Under the pieces are notes generated by a model, which worked only from the letters and a program-made list of their open reading frames with translations, was not told where the DNA came from and searched no databases. Shown here one piece after another: positions 1 to 8,262 of a stretch of DNA of 64,000 bases (within the stretch, counting starts at the first letter, position 1; each line of letters opens with the position of its first letter). This stretch comes from Drosophila miranda (taxonomy: Eukaryota > Arthropoda > Insecta > Diptera > Drosophilidae). The position numbers and the translations under genes were made by a program. Location of the stretch: the NCBI RefSeq assembly GCF_003369915.1, contig NW_022881614.1, positions 9,941,001 to 10,005,000 on the forward strand, in the 5' to 3' direction.

Positions 1-2
1 CC

Positions 3-1274
3 AGCGGTGGCCCCGCCTGGATCACCACGGGGCTTGACCTGCTGCGCCTGGAGTTTGCCAAGAGCTTCCCATCGCTGCCGGTGGACTTCGAGTTCTCTGC
101 GGGCTACCTAGTGTACTGGCACAAGCTGGAGCGATGCAACTACTTGCTGCATGCGGTGGCCGAGCATCTGACGCGCGGCGAGCCCGTGGATGGGCGACAA
201 TTTCGATACTTGATGAAGCATGTCGTTCCGGATGGCGGGAACTGGCAGATGTTTGTGAATCTGGTGAAGAAGTACGGCGTTGTACCCAGACAGTGCTATC
301 AGACAACGGGGCGCACACGCCAGCTTAATGTAATCCTCAGGAGTAAGGTAAGCATATGCCCGGATAGGTATCCAATAAGCCACAGCACCCATCGTTTCCG
401 TCAGCTGCGTGAGTTTGTGAGCGTGCTGCACAATCGCTTCATATTCGATGGCGATGGCAGCGCCCTGCCAACCCTCATCGGGGAGATGATGCCCCAGCTG
501 TATAAAGTGATCAATATCGTTTTGGGCGAACCGCCGCAGGAGTTCAAGTGGACGTACTACGACTCAAAGAAGCGCTACCAGTGCCTGGAGCCCTTGACCG
601 GCTCCTCCTTTTTCAAGGAACTGGTAAACAAGGACTTCGACCTGGATGAGATGGTGTGCCTGGGCCACGATCCGCGCCTGTCATCCAGCTACTTGCACAA
701 CTACGAAGTGGCTCTCAGCTCGAACATGGTGGGTGGTCGGCTGCAGCGGTACAACAATCAGTCAATGGATGTTCTAGTACCGATCATTGTGGGGTCGCTG
801 GTTGGCGGCAAGGCTGTCTGGCTGGTCTATGACCTGCTGGCGCACGCTTCAAAGAATGCATCTGCTGACTTTCCGCTGCTCTTTGGCTTGGAGATGTGCA
901 CAGATCTCAACAAGGCGGAACGCATGCTCTACAAGGAAACGCGCCATAATCGGGTGTTGCTGCTAACGAAAGTACGCCTGGATGACGAGGATAAGCCGCT
1001 GGAATTCCGCACCATTGCTCCGTCGAACTCGACCACGTTGTTTCCAAGCTCATCCGCAGCAAATCTCCAAGAGATAAACGATAGTGTGGAAGAGAAGGCC
1101 AAGATTTCAAGGCTTAAGGCACCCTTTTGCATTAAGACGGATTGGATGCGGGAATACGCCTTCGAGATTGTCGTCCACTCGAGCTTTGTGCAGCCCGATG
1201 TCCTGGGTGCCGCCACTAGGAAGGAGTGCAAAGAACTGCCCCCATGGGATATCATGGGAGCGTTCCTCGAATGA
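3..1274 (+). CDS. Bleomycin hydrolase-like (peptidase C1B) gene, 3' part, predicted pseudoenzyme
   Basis: The frame is open at the left edge, so the 5' part lies outside the window. Family features are clear: YLVYWHKLERCNYLL after the active-site region, the block PLTGSSFFKELVNKDF, KAER, and a C-terminus LPPWDIMGAFLE that matches the usual LPAWDPMGAL ending. A 57-bp phase-0 intron probably spans 348-404 (GTAAGC...TCAG). It has no stop, so the frame reads through it. Family members are cytosolic cysteine aminopeptidases. Here the catalytic Cys of the SGRCW motif is replaced: the sequence reads SGGPAW, with Ala before Trp. In an ungapped alignment after KAER the catalytic His falls on Arg, and the NSW motif is not preserved (SNST). 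About 20 extra residues follow that region. A poly(A) signal AATAAA lies at 1289-1294. Family assignment is firm. Loss of peptidase activity is inferred. A diverged paralogue under selection and an early pseudogene are both possible. Confidence 0.8.
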   Translation, partial: SGGPAWITTGLDLLRLEFAKSFPSLPVDFEFSAGYLVYWHKLERCNYLLHAVAEHLTRGEPVDGRQFRYLMKHVVPDGGNWQMFVNLVKKYGVVPRQCYQTTGRTRQLNVILRSKVSICPDRYPISHSTHRFRQLREFVSVLHNRFIFDGDGSALPTLIGEMMPQLYKVINIVLGEPPQEFKWTYYDSKKRYQCLEPLTGSSFFKELVNKDFDLDEMVCLGHDPRLSSSYLHNYEVALSSNMVGGRLQRYNNQSMDVLVPIIVGSLVGGKAVWLVYDLLAHASKNASADFPLLFGLEMCTDLNKAERMLYKETRHNRVLLLTKVRLDDEDKPLEFRTIAPSNSTTLFPSSSAANLQEINDSVEEKAKISRLKAPFCIKTDWMREYAFEIVVHSSFVQPDVLGAATRKECKELPPWDIMGAFLE

Positions 1275-1331
1275 TTAATCCATGTTTTAATAAACCCCAC
1301 AATCACATCATATCCATGGGTTTCAATATCG

Positions 1332-1769
1332 TTATTTGATCCCTATAGTGCGCTTGGGATTCTTCGTTCTGGCTATCAGAAATTCATTATCCTCCATGAG
1401 CTCTGAGGGCAGCACGAGGATCACACTGTCTCTGTGGTGCTCCGGAGTGGCCATTTCGTTGTAAAACTCGATCTGTTTCTTCTGCTTAGATCGCCGAAAG
1501 TAGAATTTATAGGGCTTCCCCTTTGCTTTGGTTATCTCCATTCCATTAATGATTGCGCACACTTTGTAGTCCTTGTACTGAGCGCATTTATCAATGTTCC
1601 CTCTCATGTAGACAGCTGCATGAAATTCGAAGGGAGTATCGTTATCCGGATGTTCGCCCGTTGCGCTGGAAGTAGAATATCTATCACTTTCAATGTCTAT
1701 CGGATAGTCCACTTCAGCCACGCCATTCGCTGTGAGACCCAAAAGTATTAGAAGGCATCAGTTTTCCAT
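1332..1769 (-). CDS. Unrecognised small, possibly secreted protein; start uncertain or disrupted
   Basis: A frame of about 130 codons ends at 1332, tail-to-tail with the bleomycin-hydrolase-like gene. It has two cysteines (DKCAQ, YKVCAI) and a basic stretch YFRRSKQKKQ. I do not recognise the family. Two readings of the 5' end are possible. In one, an ATG at 1767-1769 opens a hydrophobic leader (CLLILLGLTANG), but codon 4 is TGA at 1758-1760, which would make this a nonsense allele. In the other, the pyrimidine-rich stretch ending in CACAG at 1730-1733 is a 3' splice site and the first exon lies upstream. I cannot identify that exon with confidence, although GTAACT near 1789-1794 could be a donor. 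Confidence 0.45.
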
Positions 1770-2244
1770 TGTTTCTTGTGACAGCCTCAGTTACCCGATG
1801 GGATGGAAGTGTGTCAAGATCTGTCAAGGGATGTTCGAGCAGAGCTTTAAGCGTATCGAATGGATTCCATTCGCCAGTACATTATTACTGTGGCGCATCG
1901 AATTGATGGCTCTTAAAGTGGTTCGTGTATTCGTTTCCTGTATTCATGTTGCTTATCGAAAAATTATTTAAAAATCCCACAGCATTGTCGTCACCGAGGC
2001 GCGACCTTCACTAAGTTTTTCAGGGAATCGACCTTACGTGCCTGGCATGCCTAATTAGGCATTAGAGGGGGCTTCCACTGCCACTCCTGGGGCCTCTCGA
2101 GTAGCCAGCAAGTCGGCAAGACTTAAGGGATTTGCGCCCCCGTGAATTTCGTTTTGACTTTGCATAAAATAGAAACAACAACAGCGTTTATATTCGACTT
2201 AAATGTAACTTTATTTTTGCCATTAAATGAACCACAATTTAGTA

Positions 2245-2559
2245 CTACCTGATGCCGTAGTAGGGATTGCTGTATCCGTAACTGGGATAGCCATGCCTCG
2301 GCACCGCAACAGGCTGATAGACAATCGGCTGTACCACAACGGGCTTCGAGAGCAGATATTTCAGCAGATGACGAGGCTCACGTACGAGAGAATCGACCTG
2401 GTCCGCTGTTGTCGCTGGCGCTGCGGATCGGGAAATCGCATTAGCATGGTCGCCAGCATCTGGCAGATCAAGATGTGCGCTGTGGTCACCAGGAAATGCC
2501 ACCACCATCACGATGGTGAGGCTGCTGAGTAGGAGAAAGCCAACGAACTTCATCTTCAA
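2245..2559 (-). CDS. Small secreted peptide precursor, 104 aa, Pro/Tyr-rich C-terminus
   Basis: A complete single-exon frame starts MKMKFVGFLLLSSLTIVMVV, a classic signal peptide likely cut near AFPGD. The mature part is short and cysteine-free. It contains HLLKYLLSKP and then a Val/Pro/Tyr tail (PVVVQPIVYQPVAV, then PSYGYSNPYYGIR). The gene has its own TATA box about 40 bp upstream of the ATG and an AATAAA signal at 2210-2215, just past the stop, so it looks like a compact functional gene. Short secreted peptides with such tails occur among cuticle-associated, immune-induced and seminal-fluid proteins. I cannot choose between these and give no function. Confidence 0.7.
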   Translation of the reverse strand: MKMKFVGFLLLSSLTIVMVVAFPGDHSAHLDLPDAGDHANAISRSAAPATTADQVDSLVREPRHLLKYLLSKPVVVQPIVYQPVAVPRHGYPSYGYSNPYYGIR

Positions 2560-2600
2560 CGATCTGTAAGCGAGTGAATTGATTGAGGATCAATCATAGC

Positions 2601-2608
2601 CTTATATA
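2601..2608 (-). promoter_or_regulatory. TATA box of the small secreted peptide gene
   Basis: TATATAAG on the minus strand, 42 bp upstream of the ATG at 2559. This would place a start site near 2575 and give a very short 5' leader. Confidence 0.6.
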
Positions 2609-2859
2609 CACAATATATTGGACTGGTCAGGTAGTCCATCCTTAGCAAGTGGTGCTGCTTTCTACCTGTTCTGCTCCCCGAACAGCTGCAGGGGATTATC
2701 CTACAGAACCTTCTCAGAAACAGAATGCAATGGATTTGATTTTTGGAATGCTTGAAACAGTTTTATTGCTCGCTTGGTTTTTCTTTGCTTCGATGTGGTT
2801 CCCATTGACATACCCAAACGCCCAACTACATGCCTATATCCGTATATATCCGTAGACCC

Positions 2860-3533
2860 TTACATCTGTGGTGGTGCTGGCATGCCTTCGGGTGGTGGAG
2901 GAAGACCGGGTGGAGCCTGACGGCGTTGCTGAAGGCAGAAGTCCACACAGATTAAAGGTCAGGATCAAATCGGATACACATTATGTACTTACTCTGAATT
3001 CCTTGGGTGGTGGTGGGTCCTCATTGGCCACTGCGCGACGGGACTGGAATGACATAGATTGATGGATAAGCCCTGCGAAGGATCAACAGTTCAATCTGTG
3101 GCTTACCCTGAAATGCTTGGGTGGCGGTGGCGGATCCTCGTTGGCGACCATCGATGACTCGTTGTTCAGGTCGCGGTCATGGCGCACTGCCTAGAAGGAG
3201 GCATTTAACAAAACGTTGTATTAACAGGGCTAAATTGGCAACACGCCGCCATTGCTGTGCTTTCTGCGGATCAAGTTTCTCCGTCTGCTCCATATCTTCC
3301 GGCGTCTCTTTTGGGGCCAATAACTCTTAAGATTCGTCCTCCCAATTTGCTTAGCCAATCGCACTTACCCTCTGAAACAGACCCGTGAGTTTCGGTTCCT
3401 GCGAAAAGGATTAACCAAAATACTCACTCCCACTCACCTCGACACCGTTGGTGGAGCCACTGCCACGTCCCTCAGCGCCAAAGAGCATAAAGGCCACAAC
3501 GTAAATAACCTAAACAGCACAAAATAGCTTCAT
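2860..3533 (-). CDS. Six-exon gene for a small secreted Pro-rich protein with repeated ANEDPPPP exons
   Basis: Consecutive tiny exons all join in phase 0: 3438-3533 (signal-peptide-like VIYVVAFMLFGAEG), 3369-3398 (EPKLTGLFQR), about 3243-3323 (PKETPEDMEQTEKLDPQKAQ), 3107-3190 (ends ANEDPPPPPKHFR), 2993-3043 (SRRAVANEDPPPPKEFR) and 2860-2928 (QRRQAPPGLPPPPEGMPAPP, then QM and stop). Splice sites are good for the last three exons (introns 64, 63 and about 52 bp). The two upstream introns are unusually short at 45 and 39 bp. Exons 4 and 5 look like an internal exon duplication. An ATG at 3531-3533 is in frame, but codon 8 is TAG (3510-3512). Either the gene carries a nonsense mutation in its signal peptide, or TTTAG there is a splice acceptor and the true first exon is upstream, beyond the DINE insertion at 3565. 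The family is unrecognised. Confidence 0.5.
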
Positions 3534-3564
3534 TTCTGAGCTGTCACGTTTCCGACGGTCACAA

Positions 3565-3996
3565 TAAAAGATTTTCAGATTTTGCACTGTAGAAGATATG
3601 GTCATCCTCACCGATTCTGCGTTTTTGGTTTTATCGTATCTTTAAAAATGTGGATGCCACAGATTTTCGTCCTTTGTGGGGGCGGAAGTGGGCGGGGCGA
3701 AGTTTTGAAATATTTTTGTAGCAGTGACATATCACAGAAGTCTGGATCCAAAACATCGTTGCTCTAGCTCTTATAGTCTTTGAGCACTAGGCGCTGAAGG
3801 GGACGGACGGACGGACGGACGGACGGACGGACGCACAGACGGACAGACAGACAGGGCTCAATCGACTCGGCTATTGATGCTGATCAAGAATATATATACT
3901 TTATGGGGTCGGAAACGATTCCTTCTGGACGTTACACACATCCACTTTTACCACAAATCTAATATACCCCAATACTCATTTTGAGTATCGGGTATA
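3565..3996 (-). mobile_element. DINE-1/INE-1-like element, 5' fragment
   Basis: Minus-strand copy of the 5' part of the element that dominates this window. It ends at the 5' terminus (GAGTATCGGGTATAA on the plus strand) and includes the tetranucleotide GGAC run at 3803-3833. It lies directly upstream of the six-exon secreted gene and may separate it from its promoter. Confidence 0.85.
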
Positions 3997-5108
3997 ACAA
4001 CAGACCCAACAAAGGGCGGCTCATAAAAATGTCTTTTATTAAATTTTCTCCTCTGCAAAATCAATAAATCAGAGCAGCGCGGCATGCAGCTTACCTCAGT
4101 TTCAATTCAATCAGATTTTCTTATTTGATTTTAACTTTACCTCTTACGACACTGTCTGTAAGTCGGAGAACTCTCTTCCTGCCGCCTGAGTGCCGGCGCA
4201 CTGCCACTTCTTCCTGTTTCCTGCGCTTGCAGCGCACTTCCTTCCAGTACCTGGAATTTGCTCTAATTTGATTTTGAACGGCAAGCAGCTTCTCTGCGAT
4301 TTGCCGCGCTGTCATCTGTCAGCGCGTTTTGAGTCGCAAATATTGATTTCACACCCAAAAGGCAAGTTATTTCCTATAGGTGAAAGGTGATGTTCAGATG
4401 GTTGTCTTTAGCTCTGCAATTGTTGGTGCCACCAACAGTTTCTGTATTTTAAATCCACTAAAACACTCTCAACTTAAATCTTAGAGATCGCAAAGCTCTG
4501 CGATATTTACTCTACTGTTGATCTTATAAATTTAAACGTTATTATTCCACCTCCAAATAGGCTATTAAAGGCATTTAGTAATTCAGTGGCTGCACGCACC
4601 ATTAGCGGCCCGTAGATTCGCAAAAGCTGGTCATTTAATGCGGCATAAGTGGCAAGTGAAATTAATGCTCGGCTGTCCCAATTCCCAAAGTGCCTGCCTG
4701 GCCAGACCTGGCCTGGTCCGAGGCGAACCCTTGCGCTAATGCAAAACATAAACCAGGGAATGGAACGCCTTAGTTGCATATCGATGCATATTCAACCATC
4801 GAACAGGGGATGCCCTCTTTCTCCGGCGCCTGTCAGCAATAAGTTCAATGGGCTACATCACGTCGCCGGGCAAACGAGAGCATCACGAACCGGATAATGA
4901 TCAACGAACTGTATACGTTTCCGCAATCGTAGTCAAATGGACAAACATGCACACAAAGTGCACCGGCTGCTCCTGCTCCATCTCCTCCTGCTCCGACAAC
5001 TGTTCCGACTAGGAGGTCCTTGCTGCTGTCACTAGGGACTCTCTGCATCGGAATGGGAATCGACGGTATCGAAGCGAAGGCCATGAGAGCTTTAGCTGTG
5101 GCCCAAGC
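3997..5108. other. Unassigned sequence without a supported gene
   Basis: No conserved domain, splice pattern or transposon signature recognised. A 64-codon minus-strand frame (4121-4315) is followed by a GAG/GTAAGC donor-like site near 4095, but nothing else supports it as a gene. Confidence 0.4.
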
Positions 5109-5112
5109 AGCT
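5109..5112. repeat. Target-site duplication AGCT, left copy
   Basis: AGCT directly abuts the 3' LTR end and is matched by AGCT at 28099-28102 beyond the 5' LTR. Four bases can match by chance, but both lie exactly at TGT/ACA termini. Confidence 0.6.
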
Positions 5113-5962
5113 TGTAACGAACCTGCTTTTTGGTTCGCTTGAGTTTGCTGGGCTCGCTCAGCGGTCGGCAGATTCGTCGCAACGTATTTTTATTGTTGCC
5201 CCCAACGACAAATGATAAGACCTTCCTTTTCTTTAATCGAATTTCGCTTTATTCGTAATTATATTAGAACTTAGGGCTGGATGTTACAATTTCACTTATC
5301 TACGGATCTCCACCACGCGTGGGCTCTCGTCGTGTGCTCCGCTATTGCTTTGGCCCGCCACTCAAACCCGCACTCTACGTCTCGCACTCCCCTCTTAGCT
5401 TCCGCCGGCAAATGTGGATCACCTCTTAACTTAGACTCACTTCGGGGGCAGGCGGGGCCTGTCTTCCTGTTGCTATTCACTTCACTGCACTTCTTCGAAC
5501 CGTACCGGGTATCACTCTTACGTTTCGGCGGGGTTTCAACGTGCGCGCGCGATCACTTATCCACGGAAAGAGACCCGCTTCGTCGCCGCAGCCTCCTTTT
5601 ATAGCCCCTTGACGGGCCCCGGCTCGGCGTCGGTAGTTTTCCATCGCCGTCTCCTGGTTTCCACGGCCTTCGTAACGGGGCCTGGCCGGTGGCGTGATCC
5701 CATGCCCTTATTTGGTCATGCGTCGGATCGCTGCCGGCCCGATCCCGCCGTCTCCTCTGCCTCTCGCGTTTCTCTCTCTCCGAGAGCGGGACACTTTTCC
5801 TCTCGAGGCCCTTGGCCTCTTCGCCGCATCCGGATATCCGTGGGTATCTGGGCTGACCTTTGCCTTATCCAGCCAGCCATCAGCCTTTATCCGACCGTCC
5901 CACCGCCTTTATCCGGCTATGCTTTGGTCGAATTCGGCCTGTGGTAACCGCGGTTCCTCACA
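5113..5962 (-). repeat. 3' LTR of the Osvaldo/Ulysses-like element (850 bp)
   Basis: Begins TGTGAGGAACC (5962) and ends GGTTCGTTACA (5113) in element sense. It contains a TATA box at 5597-5603 and a poly(A) signal AATAAA at 5248-5253, the usual U3-R-U5 order. It matches 27528-28098 with scattered substitutions and an indel of about 50 bp in the stretch starting near 5730, so the two LTRs have diverged since insertion. Confidence 0.8.
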
Positions 5963-5978
5963 CACCCCTCTTTCTTCC
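5963..5978 (-). other. Polypurine tract upstream of the 3' LTR
   Basis: GGGAAGAAAGAGGGGTG in element sense, immediately 5' of the LTR TGT. Its position identifies this LTR as the 3' one and fixes the element on the minus strand. Confidence 0.75.
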
Positions 5979-6317
5979 CGCAGCGGAATACTCCCGTTTT
6001 CCGCGACCTTGCGACGGAGTGTGCCTTTCCCATTCAAACGGCCCTATTTTACGCGCGCTCCTTACTGCATCTGGGATCACGGGCGCCCTGGTGCCCTCTG
6101 GCGCCTTTGCTCGGGCGGCGCTGCCAGCCCTTGCAATTTTCTGGCTGTGGCCGAATCCCCGCCTATCGATAAGGTGTAGGGGCGCTTATGCGATCCACTC
6201 GATATTTCTCCGTGGTCGACATCGCAATGCGGTACCGGGTACCCGCTCGCTCACCAGCTTTTTCACCCTCCTACCCACGAGGCGAATCTGGGTCTGCGCG
6301 CGGATCACCGCCGCCGG

Positions 6318-8026
6318 CTACTCCTCCCGCGGGATCGCCGTCCAGTGGACCGTGGCTGCCGGTGCCGAGCTCTGCCGTTGCAGGGCCGGCCGCTTTGGTC
6401 CTGCACGGGGCTCCGGGCAGGAGGCCTGCCGCTTCAGAGCCGGGCGCTCGGCCGCCGTCGACCTCTCCGGTGCGGGCCACACCCACGGTCCGCGCTCCCA
6501 CGCCTCGACTTCCGCGAGTTCCACCTCCGTCGGTGCTGTCGCCGCCGTCGCTGCTGCCTCGGCCGTCGCCGTCTGGGCCGTCGTCGCCGTTTCCGCGATC
6601 TGCGTCACTGCTGCCGCCGTCGCCGCCTCTGCCGCTGCCTCGGCCGTCGCTGTCTGGACCGCCGTTTCCGCGGTCTGCGTCTCTGCTGCCGCGGTCGCCG
6701 CCTCTGCCGTCCGCGTCGCCGCCTCCGCCGTCGCCGTGTCTGTCGCTGCCTCGGCCGTCGTCGTCTGGGCCGCCGTCGCCATTTCCGCGGTCTGCGTCTC
6801 TGCTGCCGCCTCTGCAGTCCGAGTCGCTGCCTCCGCCGTCGCCATTGCTGCCGCTGAGGTCGTGGGGGCGGGTCCGGGGTCCCTCCTCCGCGGGTCCCTG
6901 TTGTTGCTACCGCGTGGACTCTCCCACACCCGGGCGCCGGCCTCTGGCTGGGCTTCGCACGGGGCCCCGAGTCCCACGTGATGTGCAGGGTCTGGTGGTG
7001 CCACACCATCCCCTGGCGCACGGCGGTCCGCACCTCCTGCGATACGTACGGTCCCATTACGGCCGCCTCCGGTCCCCCCCACTGTGGTTGCTGCTGCCAC
7101 TGCCCCTGCCCCTGCTGCTGGTGATGCGGCTGCTGGTGGTGCTGCTGCTGGTGCTGCTCCTCCTCGGCCTGCGGCTGCCGCCTCTCGGGGCCCTCGTCGT
7201 CCTCGGCCGGTGGCGTAGGCTGCCACAGCTCGCCTTCCTCCTCCTCGGCCTGCTGCAGCCGCCGCTGCCACTCGGCCTCGGGGTTCGTAGCCCGCTTGCC
7301 CGTGGCCTGGGGCTGCGCCCCCTCGGTCTCCGCCTCGTCGGTCCGGGGCTGCTTCGGCGGCAGCACCACCCGGAATGGTGGGGGTGGCGGCGCCTCGTCG
7401 CTTTCTTGGCCGGGCTCCTCCGTACTGGCGGCTCTTTCCGCCTGTCGCCGCCGCGCCTCCATCCGCTCGTCCCTCCGCCGCCTGATCACCCGCGCCCTCT
7501 CCAGCACTTGGTGCATCCGGCGCTTCTCCTCCGGCTCCGCCTCCTGAAACCTCCGCCTCACCGCCTCAATTTTGTCGCGCAGGGTCAGCGGCCTTCCATT
7601 CCTCGTCTCCGGCTCCGCCCTTTGCTGCCGTCTCCATCTGGCCTTCTCCTGAGTGGTTGGCGCGCGCGGGCCGTCGGTGCATATGACCTCGTCGTCGTCC
7701 TCCTCCTCCTCATCCGATGACACCGTCGGCGACACCGAGTCGTGCCCCGATGGCGCCGGTGACACCAACGGCGAGGCCAGCAGTTGAAGGAACTGGGAGC
7801 CATCGCACCAATCCTCCTCGTCGCTACGCGAGAGCAGAGACGCCCGTCGCTGACGAGAAGTACCGGCGGGATAGCCCCCTCCTCCCACGATCGCCTGTTG
7901 CTCCTCCAGGAAGGCCCTCATATCATCCATCTTCTTCCTGCCATCCTCGTGGTTGAGCCCGCGTTTCATCTCCATTTTTTTTCTTGCTGCTTTTCTTGCG
8001 TTCTTTCTGGTGAGAATTACCTTCAA
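6318..8026 (-). pseudogene. Charged low-complexity ORF between integrase and 3' LTR (env position)
   Basis: A frame starting MKVILTRKNARKAARKK runs from 8026. It has an acidic run SSDEEEEDDDE, long Arg/Glu-rich helical stretches (RDKIEAVRRRFQEAEPEEKR), Gln/His runs, and a segment YVSQEVRTAVRQGMVWHHQ near 7000. Near 6850 the protein-like signal moves to another frame, which carries imperfect TAEAAT/TAETA repeats down to about 6500. That suggests a frameshift or a low-complexity expansion. No zinc knuckle or membrane segment is visible, so neither gag nor env is demonstrated. The position next to the polypurine tract is where an env or accessory ORF would sit. The base composition is GC-rich, unlike the surrounding repeats. 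Confidence 0.4.
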
Positions 8027-8262
8027 GTGTTCGTTGTTCCGTTTTCCACCCGCCTATATACACGCGTTGCATTGCCAATCGTTCCCTCTAACGGTGCCGG
8101 TGCTCCGTGTTTCGGTCTCTCTTCCCTGGTTCTAACGGTTGTTGCGTTTGTACTCATGGCCCTCAGCCTAGTCTCTCTGCCGGCCGCGCTCTCTAACGGC
8201 ATCTTTCCCCTGGTTGTGTGAGTGTCGTCGCGCTCTCCGCTCTCTATCCGATTTCGCCTTAT

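Noticed and set aside
4121-4315. A 64-codon basic minus-strand ORF (MTARQIAEKLLAVQ)
   Set aside because: Short, with no homology or promoter. A donor-like GTAAGC nearby is not enough to call a gene.
6188-7720. A 510-codon plus-strand frame opposite the charged ORF
   Set aside because: It is a Pro/Leu/Arg low-complexity shadow of a GC-rich antisense coding region.
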